Position numbers and translations under genes: made by a program
The notes under the pieces: model-generated
Seen by the model: only the letters and a program-made list of their open reading frames with translations
Told to the model about the DNA's origin: nothing
Databases searched by the model: none
Shown here: positions 36,630-47,525 of the stretch, one piece after another
Position numbering within the stretch: the stretch's first letter is position 1
How the letters are laid out: each line of letters opens with the position of its first letter
Source: Gavia stellata
Lineage: Eukaryota > Chordata > Aves > Gaviiformes > Gaviidae
Reading direction: 5' to 3'
Assembly: GCF_030936135.1 (NCBI RefSeq)
Contig: NC_082599.1
Coordinates: forward strand, 62,718,551-62,782,550
DNA: 64,000 bases

Positions 36630-37420
36630 AGTGGCCGCCGCGCCCGACGCCGGCCCCGCTGCCCGGCGGCGCCCGGCGCAGCCACACGCGTCCCTCCGCC
36701 CAGCCCCGGCAGCGGCGCGGGGGCGCGGCCGCAGTGCGTCACACGGCGCGCCGCCGCCTCAGCGAGGACCCAGCGAGCCTGCGCCGCCTCGGGGGTGACC
36801 TCGCCGCTGCCTGACTAGTGGCAGCGGAAAAGACGGCAGAAGGCGCTCCCTGCAGAGGCCGAGCGTTGAAAGCGCCCGTCTTGACCGACTGAAGGGAGCG
36901 GTTCCTCCCGCACCGGCCACGCCCTTCCGCGAGTACTATTTATTTTTTTTTTCCTTTTACGCGCGGGCACTTCTGAAGGGCGCTGCTGCCGTCCTGGCGC
37001 AGGCGCGCGCTCGGGTAGCCCTGGGGTAGCCGCTCTCGCCTGCCGCGCCAGGCTGGACGGGGCCGCGGCGGGGCGGGGCGCCAGGGGGGCGGGGCCTGCG
37101 CCCTCGATTGCCCCGCCCCTTGCGGCCCGGGGTGGGCGTAGCTGCTGGGCGGTGGCGCGGGGCGGGACGGGCTGCGCGGGGGCCGGGCCCGGCACCGGGA
37201 CCGGCGGGACGCTGGGCCTGGAGAGCCGAGCCGAGCCGAGCCAGCCTCCCGCTGCTCCGCCGCTGGCTGCTGGCGAGCTGGAGCAGCCGCCTGGGCGTGG
37301 CCATGCTGAGCTGTTGCTGTTCCCTGAGGGAGACGAAAGGAGTTCTGAAGGCGGGAGCGAGCCGGTTCAGCTCCCTCAGGCGGCGGCTTGTGGGAGCCTG
37401 CTAGTCACGGCAGGAGATGA
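36160..37420. promoter_or_regulatory. ICE1: CpG island with ICE1 promoter
   Basis: This is very GC-rich with dense CpG, in sharp contrast to flanking AT-rich DNA. It contains ICE1 exon 1. GC boxes (GGGGCGGGG and GGGGGCGGGGC) cluster at about 37066-37096 and 37112-37120, and an ATF/CREB-like TGCGTCAC lies near 36736. No TATA box is seen, so dispersed initiation is expected, with the ICE1 start probably between about 36650 and 36900. CpG-rich sequence extends 700 bp upstream of the ATG, so divergent plus-strand transcription is possible. Confidence 0.8.
36546..36629 (-). CDS. ICE1: ICE1 exon 1 (start codon)
   Basis: This is an 84-nt coding segment from ATG at 36629-36627 to donor CAGCAG/GTAGCG. 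It encodes [20 protein letters not shown] then ANCGVLQQ. The MMPGET start, an ANCG cysteine pair and LQQ before exon 2 match human ICE1. The Pro/Ala runs come from GC-rich codon repeats. The open frame continues past the donor only as intron read-through. Confidence 0.93.
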
Positions 37421-37429
37421 GGCTTTTCA

Positions 37430-38455
37430 TTCAGAATCGTAGAATCATAGAACCGTTTAGGTCGGAAGGCTCTGCAGAGGGATCTGGACAGGCTGGATCG
37501 ATGGGCCGAGGGCAATTGTGTGAGGTTCAACAAGGCCAAGTGCCGGGTCCTGCACTTGGGTCACAACAACCCCATGCAACGCTACAGGCTTGGGGACGAG
37601 TGGCTGGAAAGCTGCCCGGCAGAAAAGGACCTGGGGGTGTTGATCGACAGCCGGCTGAATATGAGCCAGCAGTGTGCCCAGGTGGCCAAGAAGGCCAACG
37701 CCATCCTGGCCTGTATCAGAAATAGTGTGGCCAGCGGGAGTAGGGAGGGGATCGTGCCCCTGTACTCGGCACTGGTGAGGCCGCACCTCGAATGCGGTGT
37801 TCAGTTTTGGGCCCCTCACTACAAGAAGGACATTGAGGTGCTGGAGTGTGTCCAGAGAAGGGCGACGAAGCTGGTGAGGGGTCTGGAGCACAAGTCTGAT
37901 GAGGAGCGGCTGAGGGAGCTGGGGTTGTTCAGTCTGGAGAAGAAGAGGCTGAGGGGACACCTCATCGCTCTCTACAACTGCCTGAAAGGGGGTTGTGGTG
38001 AGGTGGGTGTTGGTCTCTTCTCCCAAGTAACAAGCGACAGGACAAGAGGAAATGGCCTCAAGTTGCACCAGGGGAGGTTCAGGCTGGATATGAGGAAAAA
38101 TTTCTTCACTGAAAGGGTTATCAAGCATTGGAACAGGCTGCCCAGGGAGGTGGTGGAGTCACCATCCCTGTAGGTGTTCAAGGAACATGTGGACGTGGCA
38201 CTGCGGGACATGGTTTAGTGGGCATGGTGGGGTTGGGGTGATGGTTGGACTTGATGATCTTACAGGTCTTTTCCAACCATAGTGGTTCTGTGATTCTGTG
38301 GTGGAGGCACCATCCCTGGAGGTATTTAAAAGACATGTAGACATGGCACTTAGGGACATGGTTTAGTGGTGGACTTGGCAGTGTTAGGTTTATGGTTGGA
38401 CCCAGTGATCTTAAGGGTCTTTTTCAAGCTAAATGATTCTATGATTCTATTCTGG
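37430..38455 (+). mobile_element. Composite CR1 LINE: inverted 3' tip, CR1 body, second CR1 tail
   Basis: Three pieces abut. Bases 37430-37466 (AGAATCATAGAACCG then GTTTAGGTCGGAAGG) look like the reverse complement of a CR1 3' tip. From 37466 a sense CR1 body runs to about 38300, closely similar to 3447-4130 but ending in a different tail (TTACAGGTCTTTTCCAACCA, GTTCTGTGATTCTG). A second CR1 3' end follows from about 38300 to 38455 with the tail type of the 0.96-4.27 kb copy. A 217-codon frame (37520-38173) covers the end of RT. It sits directly upstream of the ICE1 CpG island. Confidence 0.85.
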
Positions 38456-39190
38456 ATTAGGCCATTGGTCTCCGAGCTGCTTCTGTCTTAGGTTCTGTGC
38501 AAGGAAGTAGAAACTATTTCAATATAGTGTGTCACCCTTCTTCCTAGATAGTTTCAGGGTTTCATCAAAGTGTAGTTAATTAAAGACTCCTGCTTATTTC
38601 AGTCGATTTTGGTTCTTGCTTGTTACACTTATGCTTTGTATTTTTCTGGAGGAATCGCTCAAAAAGTGGAACATTTCAAATAACTATAATATTTTCAACC
38701 AACAAACTGTGGCTTTTTATAGATTAAGTCAGTTCAAATTCTCTCGACAAACAGAAAATTTTCCCACAGTAAGGCTTCAGTTACATATTAGTCCTGGGTT
38801 AAATACTTCCATTAGTAGGCAAGGAAGCCCTGATTCTTTTATAAATATTTTTAAGAAAATAGGAAATAAAGTATTCAAACTGTGTGATGTAAGCCACAAA
38901 ATTATTTCTTTAGTAAGTGTTTTGAAAGGTAAATGATTTCATAGTTGGAATCTTGGTTTTGTTTTAGTATTCACAGCCAGTGCTCTGATGCCAATGACTA
39001 CGTATTGACTATGCTACAAATCTTTTCAGCAATAGCAAGAAAATAAACATTAAAAGTGGATTGATTTAGTCAGTATTTGGAATTGCGGTTGTTTTGTGCT
39101 TAGAACTTGGGTTTTGTTTCAGTCCTGTCATAGTTAAGTTATAATAATGCTTATTATTTACAATTGGCATTCAACAGGTATCTATCATAG
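38456..39190. other. AT-rich intergenic sequence
   Basis: No gene or repeat signature was recognised. The longest frame (38616-38936, 106 codons) has no familiar motif and AT-rich composition typical of chance. Confidence 0.5.
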
Positions 39191-40336
39191 TGTCTTGGGT
39201 TTGCGTGGCAAGGTTTTGGTAGGGGGTGCGCTGCAGGGGTGGCTTCTGTGAGAAGAGACCAGGAGCTGCCCCCATGAGAGCCAGTTCCAGCCGGCTCCAA
39301 GATGGACCTACCACTGGCCAAAGCTGAGCCCAGGGTGGTGCCCCTGTGATAACATGTCTAAGAAGGGGAAAAAATATGCTGTACAGCAGCTGTGAAGAGA
39401 GGAGGGAAAATACGTGAGAGAAACAGCCCTGCAGACCCCAAGGTCAGTGAAGAAGGAGGGGTAGGAGGTGCTCCAGGCGCCAGAGCAGAGATTCCCTTGC
39501 GGCCCGTGGTGAAGACCATGGTGAGGCAGGCTGTGCCCCTGCAGCCCATGGAGGTCCACGGTGGAGCAGATATCCACCTGCAGCCCGTGGAGGTCCACGG
39601 TGGAGCAGATATCCACCTGCAGCCCATGGAGGACCCCATGCCGGAGCAGGTGGACATGCCCTGAAGGAAGCTGCAGCCCGTGGAGAGCCCACACTGGAGC
39701 AAGCTCCTGGCAGGAACGGTGGCCCCATGGAGAGAGGCCCACGCAGGAGCAGGTTTTCTGGCAGGACCTGTGACCTCATGGGGGACCCACGATGGAGCAT
39801 TCCGCTCCTGAAGGACTGGTGACCCCATGGAAAGGACCCATCCTGGAGCAGTTCTTGAAGAACTGCAGCCTATAGGAAGGACCCTGTATTGGAGAAGGTC
39901 ATGAAGGACTGTCTCCCGTGGGAGGGACCCCACGCTGGAGCGGGGGAAGAGCGTGAGGAGGAAGGAGCAACAGAGACAATGTGTGATGAACTGACTGCAA
40001 CCCCCATTCCCCGTCACCCTGTGCTGCTTGGGGGGAGGAGGTAGAGAAGTTGGGAGTGAAGTTGAGCCTGGGGAGACGGGATGGGTGGCGGAAAGGTGTT
40101 TCTAGATTTGTTCTTATTTCTTGTTATCCTACTCTGTTTAATTGGCAATAAATTAAACTAATTTCCCCAAGTCGAGTCTGTTTTGCCCATGACGGTAATT
40201 GGTGAGTGATCTCCCTGTCCTTTTCTCGATCCACAAGCTTTTTGTCACATTTGCTCCCCTCGTCCTGTTGAGGAGGGGAGGAGTGATAGAACGGCTTGGT
40301 GGGCACCTGACAGCCAGCCAAGGTCAACCCACCACA
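39191..40336 (+). mobile_element. Probable solitary LTR of an avian endogenous retrovirus
   Basis: The block starts TGTCTTGGGTTTGCGTGGCA, ends near AACCCACCACA, and has AATAAA at 40147 followed by a short 3' part, as expected for an LTR of about 1.15 kb. The middle (about 39460-39950) is built from many imperfect repeats of GCAGCCCRTGGAGG and GGAGCAG, including a 39-bp exact-length tandem unit. I recall this sequence as an abundant bird LTR but cannot name the family. No internal retroviral genes or second LTR lie next to it. I could not find convincing target-site duplications. Confidence 0.7.
39541..39660 (+). repeat. 39-bp tandem repeat within the LTR
   Basis: The units at 39541-39579 and 39580-39618 are 39 bp each and differ by one base; a third partial unit starts at 39619. 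Each begins GCAGCCC[AG]TGGAGG and ends GCAGATATCCACCT. The unit length is a multiple of three, which keeps long frames open on both strands by chance. Confidence 0.9.
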
Positions 40337-40735
40337 GACAGCCTCTGCTAGAGAGGATTTACCAAACCTATTGCTTCTCCCTCTTCAGTAATCCACTCTG
40401 GTAGCATCTGGATGCAGGAGTCAGTATAATCATACTCTACAGGAGTAAACAGGGCATATGATCATCCCAGTTGTTTAACTGTTTGCACAGTGCTTTGGGG
40501 CTGTATTAGCCAACATTCTTCCAAACAAGCCTTGGCTAACTATTGGATAGCTATTGGGAGAGGACTGAGGTAGCAGTGTGGACAAGCGTCTGTTCTTTTG
40601 GCAAGTACCCTTTAAAACGGTCCTCTTGGCGTGCTCTGGGATCAAACACGCATACACCCTGTTACACACCATACCTAGGACGTGCCAAACATACCATCAA
40701 TAAAACAGCACTCGAACCCCACTGCAGAGGCTAAG
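40337..40735. other. Unassigned intergenic sequence
   Basis: No coding or repeat signature is recognised. It follows the LTR end directly. Confidence 0.4.
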
Positions 40736-40744
40736 AAAAAGCCC

Positions 40745-41010
40745 CGTATCACCTGTCTGGAGTCTCTATGTGACAGTGAGACAGGAGGACCTAAGAGGGG
40801 GGCTGCTAGCAGAGCCCCAAGGGCGCAAGTAGGGTTTGACTGCTCGGAGTAGCCTCACTTGAGACCGCTATACATGCCCTCTGCCCAGGAACTGCATTTA
40901 AGCTCAAATACGGGTCTCCTGTCTTTCAATGAGCTACGCGTAATTGTAAGAGGGGCGGCTCCTGTGGAAATTGGGATCTTCCCCTGGGTACCGTATGGGC
41001 TTCAGAGCTG
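40745..41010 (+). other. GC-rich block, possibly LTR-derived
   Basis: This block differs in composition from its AT-rich flanks (GGGGGGCTGCTAGCAGAGCC, GGGCGCAAGTAGGGTTTGAC). It includes a TTTAAGC promoter-like string (about 40898) and TGAGCTACGCGTAA (about 40929). Its layout resembles the U3/R part of an LTR, but I cannot define ends or family. Confidence 0.25.
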
Positions 41011-43619
41011 ATTTTTTCAAGGGAAATCGCAAGAAAAAGTATATTCTGAGTTTTATCTGTTTGAGCCCTCAGTACCAAAATTTGGATCCAGCTTTTGGTC
41101 TTCCTATACCATCTACGTGGTGCCCCATGGACCCAGCGTAAGAAAAGCTGGACTGCCAAAATGACAGCTCTGCAGTGAATGGTTGGAAGTGAATCGCAAA
41201 GAGTAATCTAGGCAGGAGGAATCGGCTCTAACATAGACCATGGGATTCCAGGTGCTAAAATGATCAGCAGAAACTAATACCGCTGAAGAGACCAGTGCCA
41301 GCTTTGTAAACTGTAGGGCTATCATTTAACTGGGCTTTTTACTAAGCCTTAGTATATAACATTGCATTAGATAATATAGGAAATTATGCAGAATAGTAAG
41401 GAGCAGAGGGGAACCTGAGTTGTTCAAGTGACAAAAAGGTGACGCAAGACATAGGTATTGTTTTACGCAAAGACAGAAGTAACTTCTGTCCTTTGAATCC
41501 TAAATGATTCACAGTTGGTGAACTTTCCCAGTTACCAATAAAAAGCTAGTTATGATAAAACAAGTTACCTGCATTTTGAAGGAAATTCATTGCTTCATTT
41601 GATGTCAGACTAATGACAATCTGTAAAATAGGTAAGTGAATGGGTGGTCTGCCATCAAAGGAAGTTTTCTCATATACCCTCCAACACGAGTTTGCACACA
41701 TCCAAAACTACCAATACTACATTGCTACAACAGATAAAAAAAGTATCCTCTACGGAAACAGTAACATGATTCTCTTAAGTAATTTTAACTTAGTTTCCTG
41801 GAGGAATGAAAGATATGCCGTTACATTGTGTGTGTCATCCATTCCCTCATCCCTGAAATATTTTTTCGTCTATTAATTATGTGACATTGTATTTGATGGT
41901 AGTAAGCAGAGAAAAGAAATTATCGCTAAGCCACTGTATAAACCCATTACATGCCTGCATCTGATATGTTGTAAGTTGTTCTTTTTTCCCCTCTTCTCAC
42001 TTCAGCAGTCTAAAAAATGGATCTAGCACAGTCAGAAAGATTCTGAGAGGGGTATAAAGGAGAAACAGAGGTCGGTAATACATGCAAGAACATGCAAGAA
42101 CTCTGACAGAAGAGAGATGACTGAGGTATTTTTAGAAAAGCCTATCAGAACTTGAGCTGCATGAATAACTGTTTACTTTGCCTTCTGATGTAAGAACTGA
42201 GGACATCAAATAAAGTTGCTGAGTAAGCATTTCAAAACAGACAAACAAAAAAATAGTTCTTAACATAATATTCAGTTAAACTATGGGAATCCTTGACACA
42301 GGATACTACAGATGCTAAAAGTGTACTCTCCCAAAGAGTCATACCAGCTTGCTCTCTGAATTGATTTTACAGCTGTCTCTATTATGAATGACAATTTTGT
42401 ACTGCAAAAAATGTGTCCAATGGGAGGAAATTTTATATGAGATCCCATCTTTGCAGGGAAAGACAAATGGATCACAAACTTAGAAATGAATGCCTGTTCA
42501 GATGATCATACACTGACTATATTTGTCAGGAAAAAAAGTAAAAATTGTAATGTATGCGTGCTTTTCTTTATGAAAGCTTCACAAAACTAAAAAACATTTT
42601 GGACTAAACAAGGTGAGAGGAAGGCTTTAAACAGAAAATCAAAAAGGATTGCCATGGTGATTTCATCATTAAATTTAAGTGCAGGGATCTATCAGAAAAG
42701 TAAATTCCCATGAAATGACCAATTTTTTAGTTCAATTCACTGACAGAAAACAGAAAAGAAAATTTCATTGCTCATGTTAAAGATATTGGTCCTGAATCTG
42801 GTTTTACTCCTGCAAATTTCTGAATCTACACAAGGAAAAAAGCCGTCATTTTGAATTTAGTGCTGGAAATATGACACTAGTTTTGACGAGGTTAGTAGGG
42901 AAAAACTGAAGATTGAGACACTTTCTTCTGAAGCTGCTGACTAATCCACAGCTTTTTATCTTGTATCACCCAGCACTTGTAAATTAAACTTAGTATGATC
43001 CAAATGAACTATCTCAGCCCTGAGCTTCACCTAAGAAGGCTACCAGTCAGGCTTGACCACTGAAAAGAGAAGAGTAGATTTGTTTTGTGCATATCAATTC
43101 CGATGAAGCTCAGAAGACAGCATCAAACTTGCAATTATTTTTTTCCTATGGCAATCAGAAAAGAAAGCTAAATTATCATTGGATGAAAAACTGATACATG
43201 AATAACCAACGTTCTTCGTGAGTTACTTCTACTCAATTTTAGAACAAAATGATCAGACTTGCATGTGACGATGTTCTTAAATCTCTATTTTAGAATAAGC
43301 ACAAGGTTCATACTATCATTAGAAACGCATCCTGTGTAAGAGGGGGCTAGGATTTCTGTAAATTTCCTTTATGGCCTTCCAGTCACAAGCTGCCGAAACT
43401 CATGAGATTTTCCATGTAATTGAGATTGTCTTTAGGGAAAAGTAGTTACTTAAAGCTCGGCTGCTTGCAGACAATACAAGGAAACAAATATTTTTGGAGG
43501 ATGAGGGGGTGTAACTCTTACATAAATGCTTTTTCCTGGCTAAAATTAGTGACATTAGTGAAGAAAAAAAAATTACATTCTTACTGTACTTTTAATGCTA
43601 AGATAACGTATTCCATGCC
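41011..43619. other. AT-rich intergenic sequence, nothing recognised
   Basis: Open frames are short and without known motifs. No CR1 tail, LTR end or long simple repeat was seen. Confidence 0.5.
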
Positions 43620-44170
43620 CTGAGGAAAAAATATCAGCATGCCTGAAAAGTTGTGTAGGCTCAGAGCATTTGGACTGTGCAGCCAGGTTTTGCCTCTGTT
43701 CCCATGCTGTGTAGAGAATACAGAAAAAGCCAGTATTCTTATCCGCCTGCTTCTGAAGAAGGGAAGTCTTTCAAAAGTCCAAGAGGGAATGGGTTTGGGA
43801 AAGATGTCAGGGAGCAGCGAGGACCAGCCAGGGGCCGAGCACGATAACAAGACTGGGAGGGCAGGGTCCTTACCAGCCAAACAAGCAGGGCAGACCCAGG
43901 GTTGGCAGCCGGGTTCAGCCAAGAATCCAGATCACGGTGATGAGGCACCTCTGAGGCCAACCTGGGAAAACAAGTCTGCAGGGCAGGATCCAGATCCATG
44001 AAGTCCATGGCCAGACACAGGCATGGCTGTGACAGAGCTGGAGACTGGTACTCCTGTGACATCGCTTGGGCAGAGAACGAAAGCCCAGGCCTGAGATCAA
44101 AAGCGGTATCCTGGCATCCAGCCCATTCAGTCCCACCAAATGATTCCACAGTGAAGAGAACGTGAGAGTG
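43620..44170. other. Moderately GC-rich block with overlapping open frames, unassigned
   Basis: Frames of 110-136 codons are open on both strands (43639-44001 plus; 43739-44149 minus), rich in Gly, Pro, Gln and Ser. Degenerate repeats of CAGGGCAGGRYCC and CCAGACMCAGG occur. No start context or splice signals support a gene, and no protein family is recognised. It may be an old minisatellite-like repeat. Confidence 0.3.
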
Positions 44171-46914
44171 ATTGACAACGATAGATTCATATGTCTTAAG
44201 GAGATTTCATCTATTTTGGTACCAAGTCCAGTCTGGGGTATCAAATGATGACCATCTGGACCTGTTCCTTTTCCAGAACGGGGAACAATGTTTTAAATTG
44301 TGTCATCTGACATTTGTTCCATGTTCCAGAAGAAGTAGGGAGGGCGGCTATAAACACACAAGTAAAATAACACAAAGCCGTAACTGCTTAATCAGGAACT
44401 TTTGTCTGGACAGTGTAAAGCTATATTTGTTTTTTTCACCTTCAGTTAATTGATTGATAATCCCATAATTCTGCTGTTTATTGTTCATCTCCAGGTAACT
44501 TTACCTTCAGAGAGGCTGAGCAGCTATAGTTTTGTTGCCAGGCAGCTTGTCTTCTGATTTAGGTGTCTCTGCTGACTTTGAAAACATATTGATGTAATTA
44601 TGGACACGTCTATCATGCAGTAAACCCCAGTGAGGTCCATGAAAGTAACATTCATATAACTGAGAGTACAATTTGTTTATTTTAACCAAATATACATACA
44701 ACTGCCAATTATTTAAAAAATCATTTTATAAAATCTATCTGCAAAGAAAATTTTAGTCACAGATAAAAACCAGTTTTACTTGACTGACCTTGAATAAGGT
44801 CAACTATTCAAAACATGAATAGTAGTTTTCCCTTCTTGCAGATGCCTTGGTTTGGCATTCCAGAATCGACCGGGACAACTGTTGCAGCCAGCAGTGACGT
44901 ATTCTTGTTGTCAGCTTTGACACTTTTGGCATATGGCATTTGAAAGCTCTTACTTTCTCACTCTACTAGCTTGCATGTAATCTTTTCCAAGTTATTACCA
45001 CGGAGGAGGAAAAACTGCATTGTCCTTCTGCCTCCAAATTATCAGCAGCATGAAATGCTTATGTAAATTTTATCACTCAGCCAATACAAGGATCATTAAT
45101 ACAGTTACTAGACCCACATTTTTTTTTTTTTTTTATTCCCATGACTAGCTCAGAATAGCCATGCCAGCTGCAATCTGTCAACAAGCAGAGGGAAAGTTAC
45201 AGCTTAGCACAGTGATCAGACCTGATCAACAAGATGATCTGGGAAAATTTTCTTGAGTAGCATTGTGTTAAAATTCATTCTGGGCAGTGGCTAATGACAT
45301 CCCTGCTCATGCTTCATGCTTCAGTGACATATTACTGCTTCCAGGCCACCATACAGTACTGAATTTTATTACTAAACTCTTGATAAGGTGACGAAGACAA
45401 TGTCCTTGAGAGATACATTGGTGGAAGTTTAGGAAGCTACCATGTATTCATAATTTATATAGGAATTAGGCTGATGGGAGCTGGAAGAAATCTGTTGATC
45501 ATTGAGTCAAGCATCTTGCAGTCACATGTAATCCTTTACAGCAATTATCAGCTATTCAGATTTGTTATTCTGTCTATGTTTATTGGGAGCTGGTCCAGAA
45601 TGTCACTCCCTGATTGTTAGAAGCCCATTTTTAATTTCCAGTTTAAATTTAATCATAGCCAATTTATATCTTGTTGTTCTTCTGCCAATTCTTCTGTTAC
45701 CTTAAATCGTTCTCCTCACTTCCAGCTGTGTACCCCTATGCTGTATTTACAAAGAACAAAACCAAACTCTATCTTGGCTTCTCTTGACCCTGTCGTCTTT
45801 TGTTTTGGGTTCTGATAGGCTGAGCACTCTGAGCTGGTTTTGCTTTATCTCTTAGGAGAAATCTTCTGTTCCCTGAATTGTGGATCACATTTTCTTAAAC
45901 ATAGGTGACCAGGGATGTACACAAATTAAATTCCGTATGAGGAAATTCCAGATGAGTTTTACTTGTGCTTTGGGTAATGGCAACTCAATTTTTTTAACTT
46001 TGCAGGCAGTTCATTTCCTCTTGCAACTGAAGATCCTACTTGCCGCCTTCTTCTTGAGTTTCTAAACATTGTGACTGGTTTGCAACTATTTGCACAGCCT
46101 GGATATTGAGCCATTACCTTTCACTGAGATGCTATCACTTCATTCTGTATAATATCCAAGTAATTCTGGATGGTGTTGCAGTTCCCCATGGACAATGCTT
46201 AGTGTCCTCAGAAAATTCTATTATCATGGACTTAATCTGCTGTGAAATCAGAAATATTATTGGACTGATATATACTGGACTGATTATTAAGGATTTATGT
46301 AAATGAAGTTCCTTGGCCTGATATCCCTCTCACCTGGTTTTGGGTTTTTTTCCCTTTAACCTTACACCCCTACAGTTCTTGTACCACTACGAATTTCCAC
46401 TGGTATAATTAATCCTTTGCCTACACTAAACTCTTTCAAAGGCTTTACTGGCATCCAAATGTCTTACCTGATGTTGAATGAAAATATCAAATGAGTAATA
46501 TTACTCCAAGGAGATGTGCCACTTCCACCTATACCAGCTGTGGTGATACGCAGAGGTACTTCCTATGCAGAATTTCTGTGCAGTCTTGCAGTGGAATCTC
46601 TTGTTTCAGCTGCTCTTGCTGATTTCTGATTCTTGTGGTGTTCCCCTATTGACAGTCTGATGTACAAGGTCTTTGAAGTACTTCATATCTCCAGAATGGA
46701 AATGCAGACAAATAGGATCCTGCTCTTCTCACTAAGGAGACAACACGTTGGGATAGAAGTGCAATATTCACTTTTTCTTGCTTCCTATCCCCAGTACCCT
46801 GGGATGCAATAGTGGTAAGGAAACAACTCATTTAAGACAGACTTGAAACAGCTATTTTCTTTAGACATTAGCAGGCAAGGATATTATCATTTTATGATTA
46901 TAAGTAATATTACA
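44171..46914. other. AT-rich intergenic sequence, nothing recognised
   Basis: It contains a T-run at about 45119-45135 and otherwise plain AT-rich DNA. No supported coding frame or repeat family was identified. Confidence 0.5.
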
Positions 46915-47525
46915 GCACCATAGAAAATATTTAGCTTGCAAGGGACCTCTAAAGGTCTGTAGTCCATCCTGCTCCAAGTGGATTTAACTACGGGCTAGAT
47001 CAGGTTGCTCAAGGCCCTGGACAGGTGATTTTTTTAAAATCTCCAAGGATGTAGATCCTACCATCTCTCTGGCCAACCTGTTCAACTGTTCTAAGAGTGA
47101 AGAATCTTTTTCTCCTCTCCAGTCAGAATTTCTGTTGTTTCAGTTTGAGTCTGTTGCTTCTTGTTTAGCTGTGCATCTCTATAAACCCCCTGAGGTAGTT
47201 GAAGATGGCAATCAGATCTCTCATTTAGTCTTCTCCTCTCTTGGCTGGACAAACCCAGTTACCTCAACCTCTCCCTGCGTATATTATGAGGTGCCTGGTG
47301 GCCCATTCTTCCAACTTGTCAAGGTTGATCTGAATGACAGGCCTGCCTTTGAGCCTATCACGTGCTCCCTGCAATTTTGTGTCACATGCAAACTCGCCCA
47401 GGGTCCTTCCATCCCCTTGGCCAGGTCATTGGTGAAGTTGTTAAACAGTGTCAGCCTCAGTGTTGACCCTTAAGAAATGCTATTTAATCAGGCTGCCAGC
47501 TGGACGATCACTGACGGTTAGTCAT
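46915..47525 (-). mobile_element. Old CR1 LINE fragment
   Basis: The plus strand shows a diverged reverse complement of CR1: CAAGGGACCTCTAAAGGTCT, GATCAGGTTGCTCAAGGCCC, TCTGGCCAACCTGTTCAACT, and further on GTGAAGTTGTTAAACAGTG and GACCCTTAAGAAATGC. It spans about 600 bp with many mismatches, older than most copies here. Confidence 0.8.

Noticed and set aside
39308..40017. Minus-strand frames of 118-219 codons as a repeat-protein gene
   Set aside because: They arise from the 39-bp minisatellite in the LTR and have no splice or promoter evidence.
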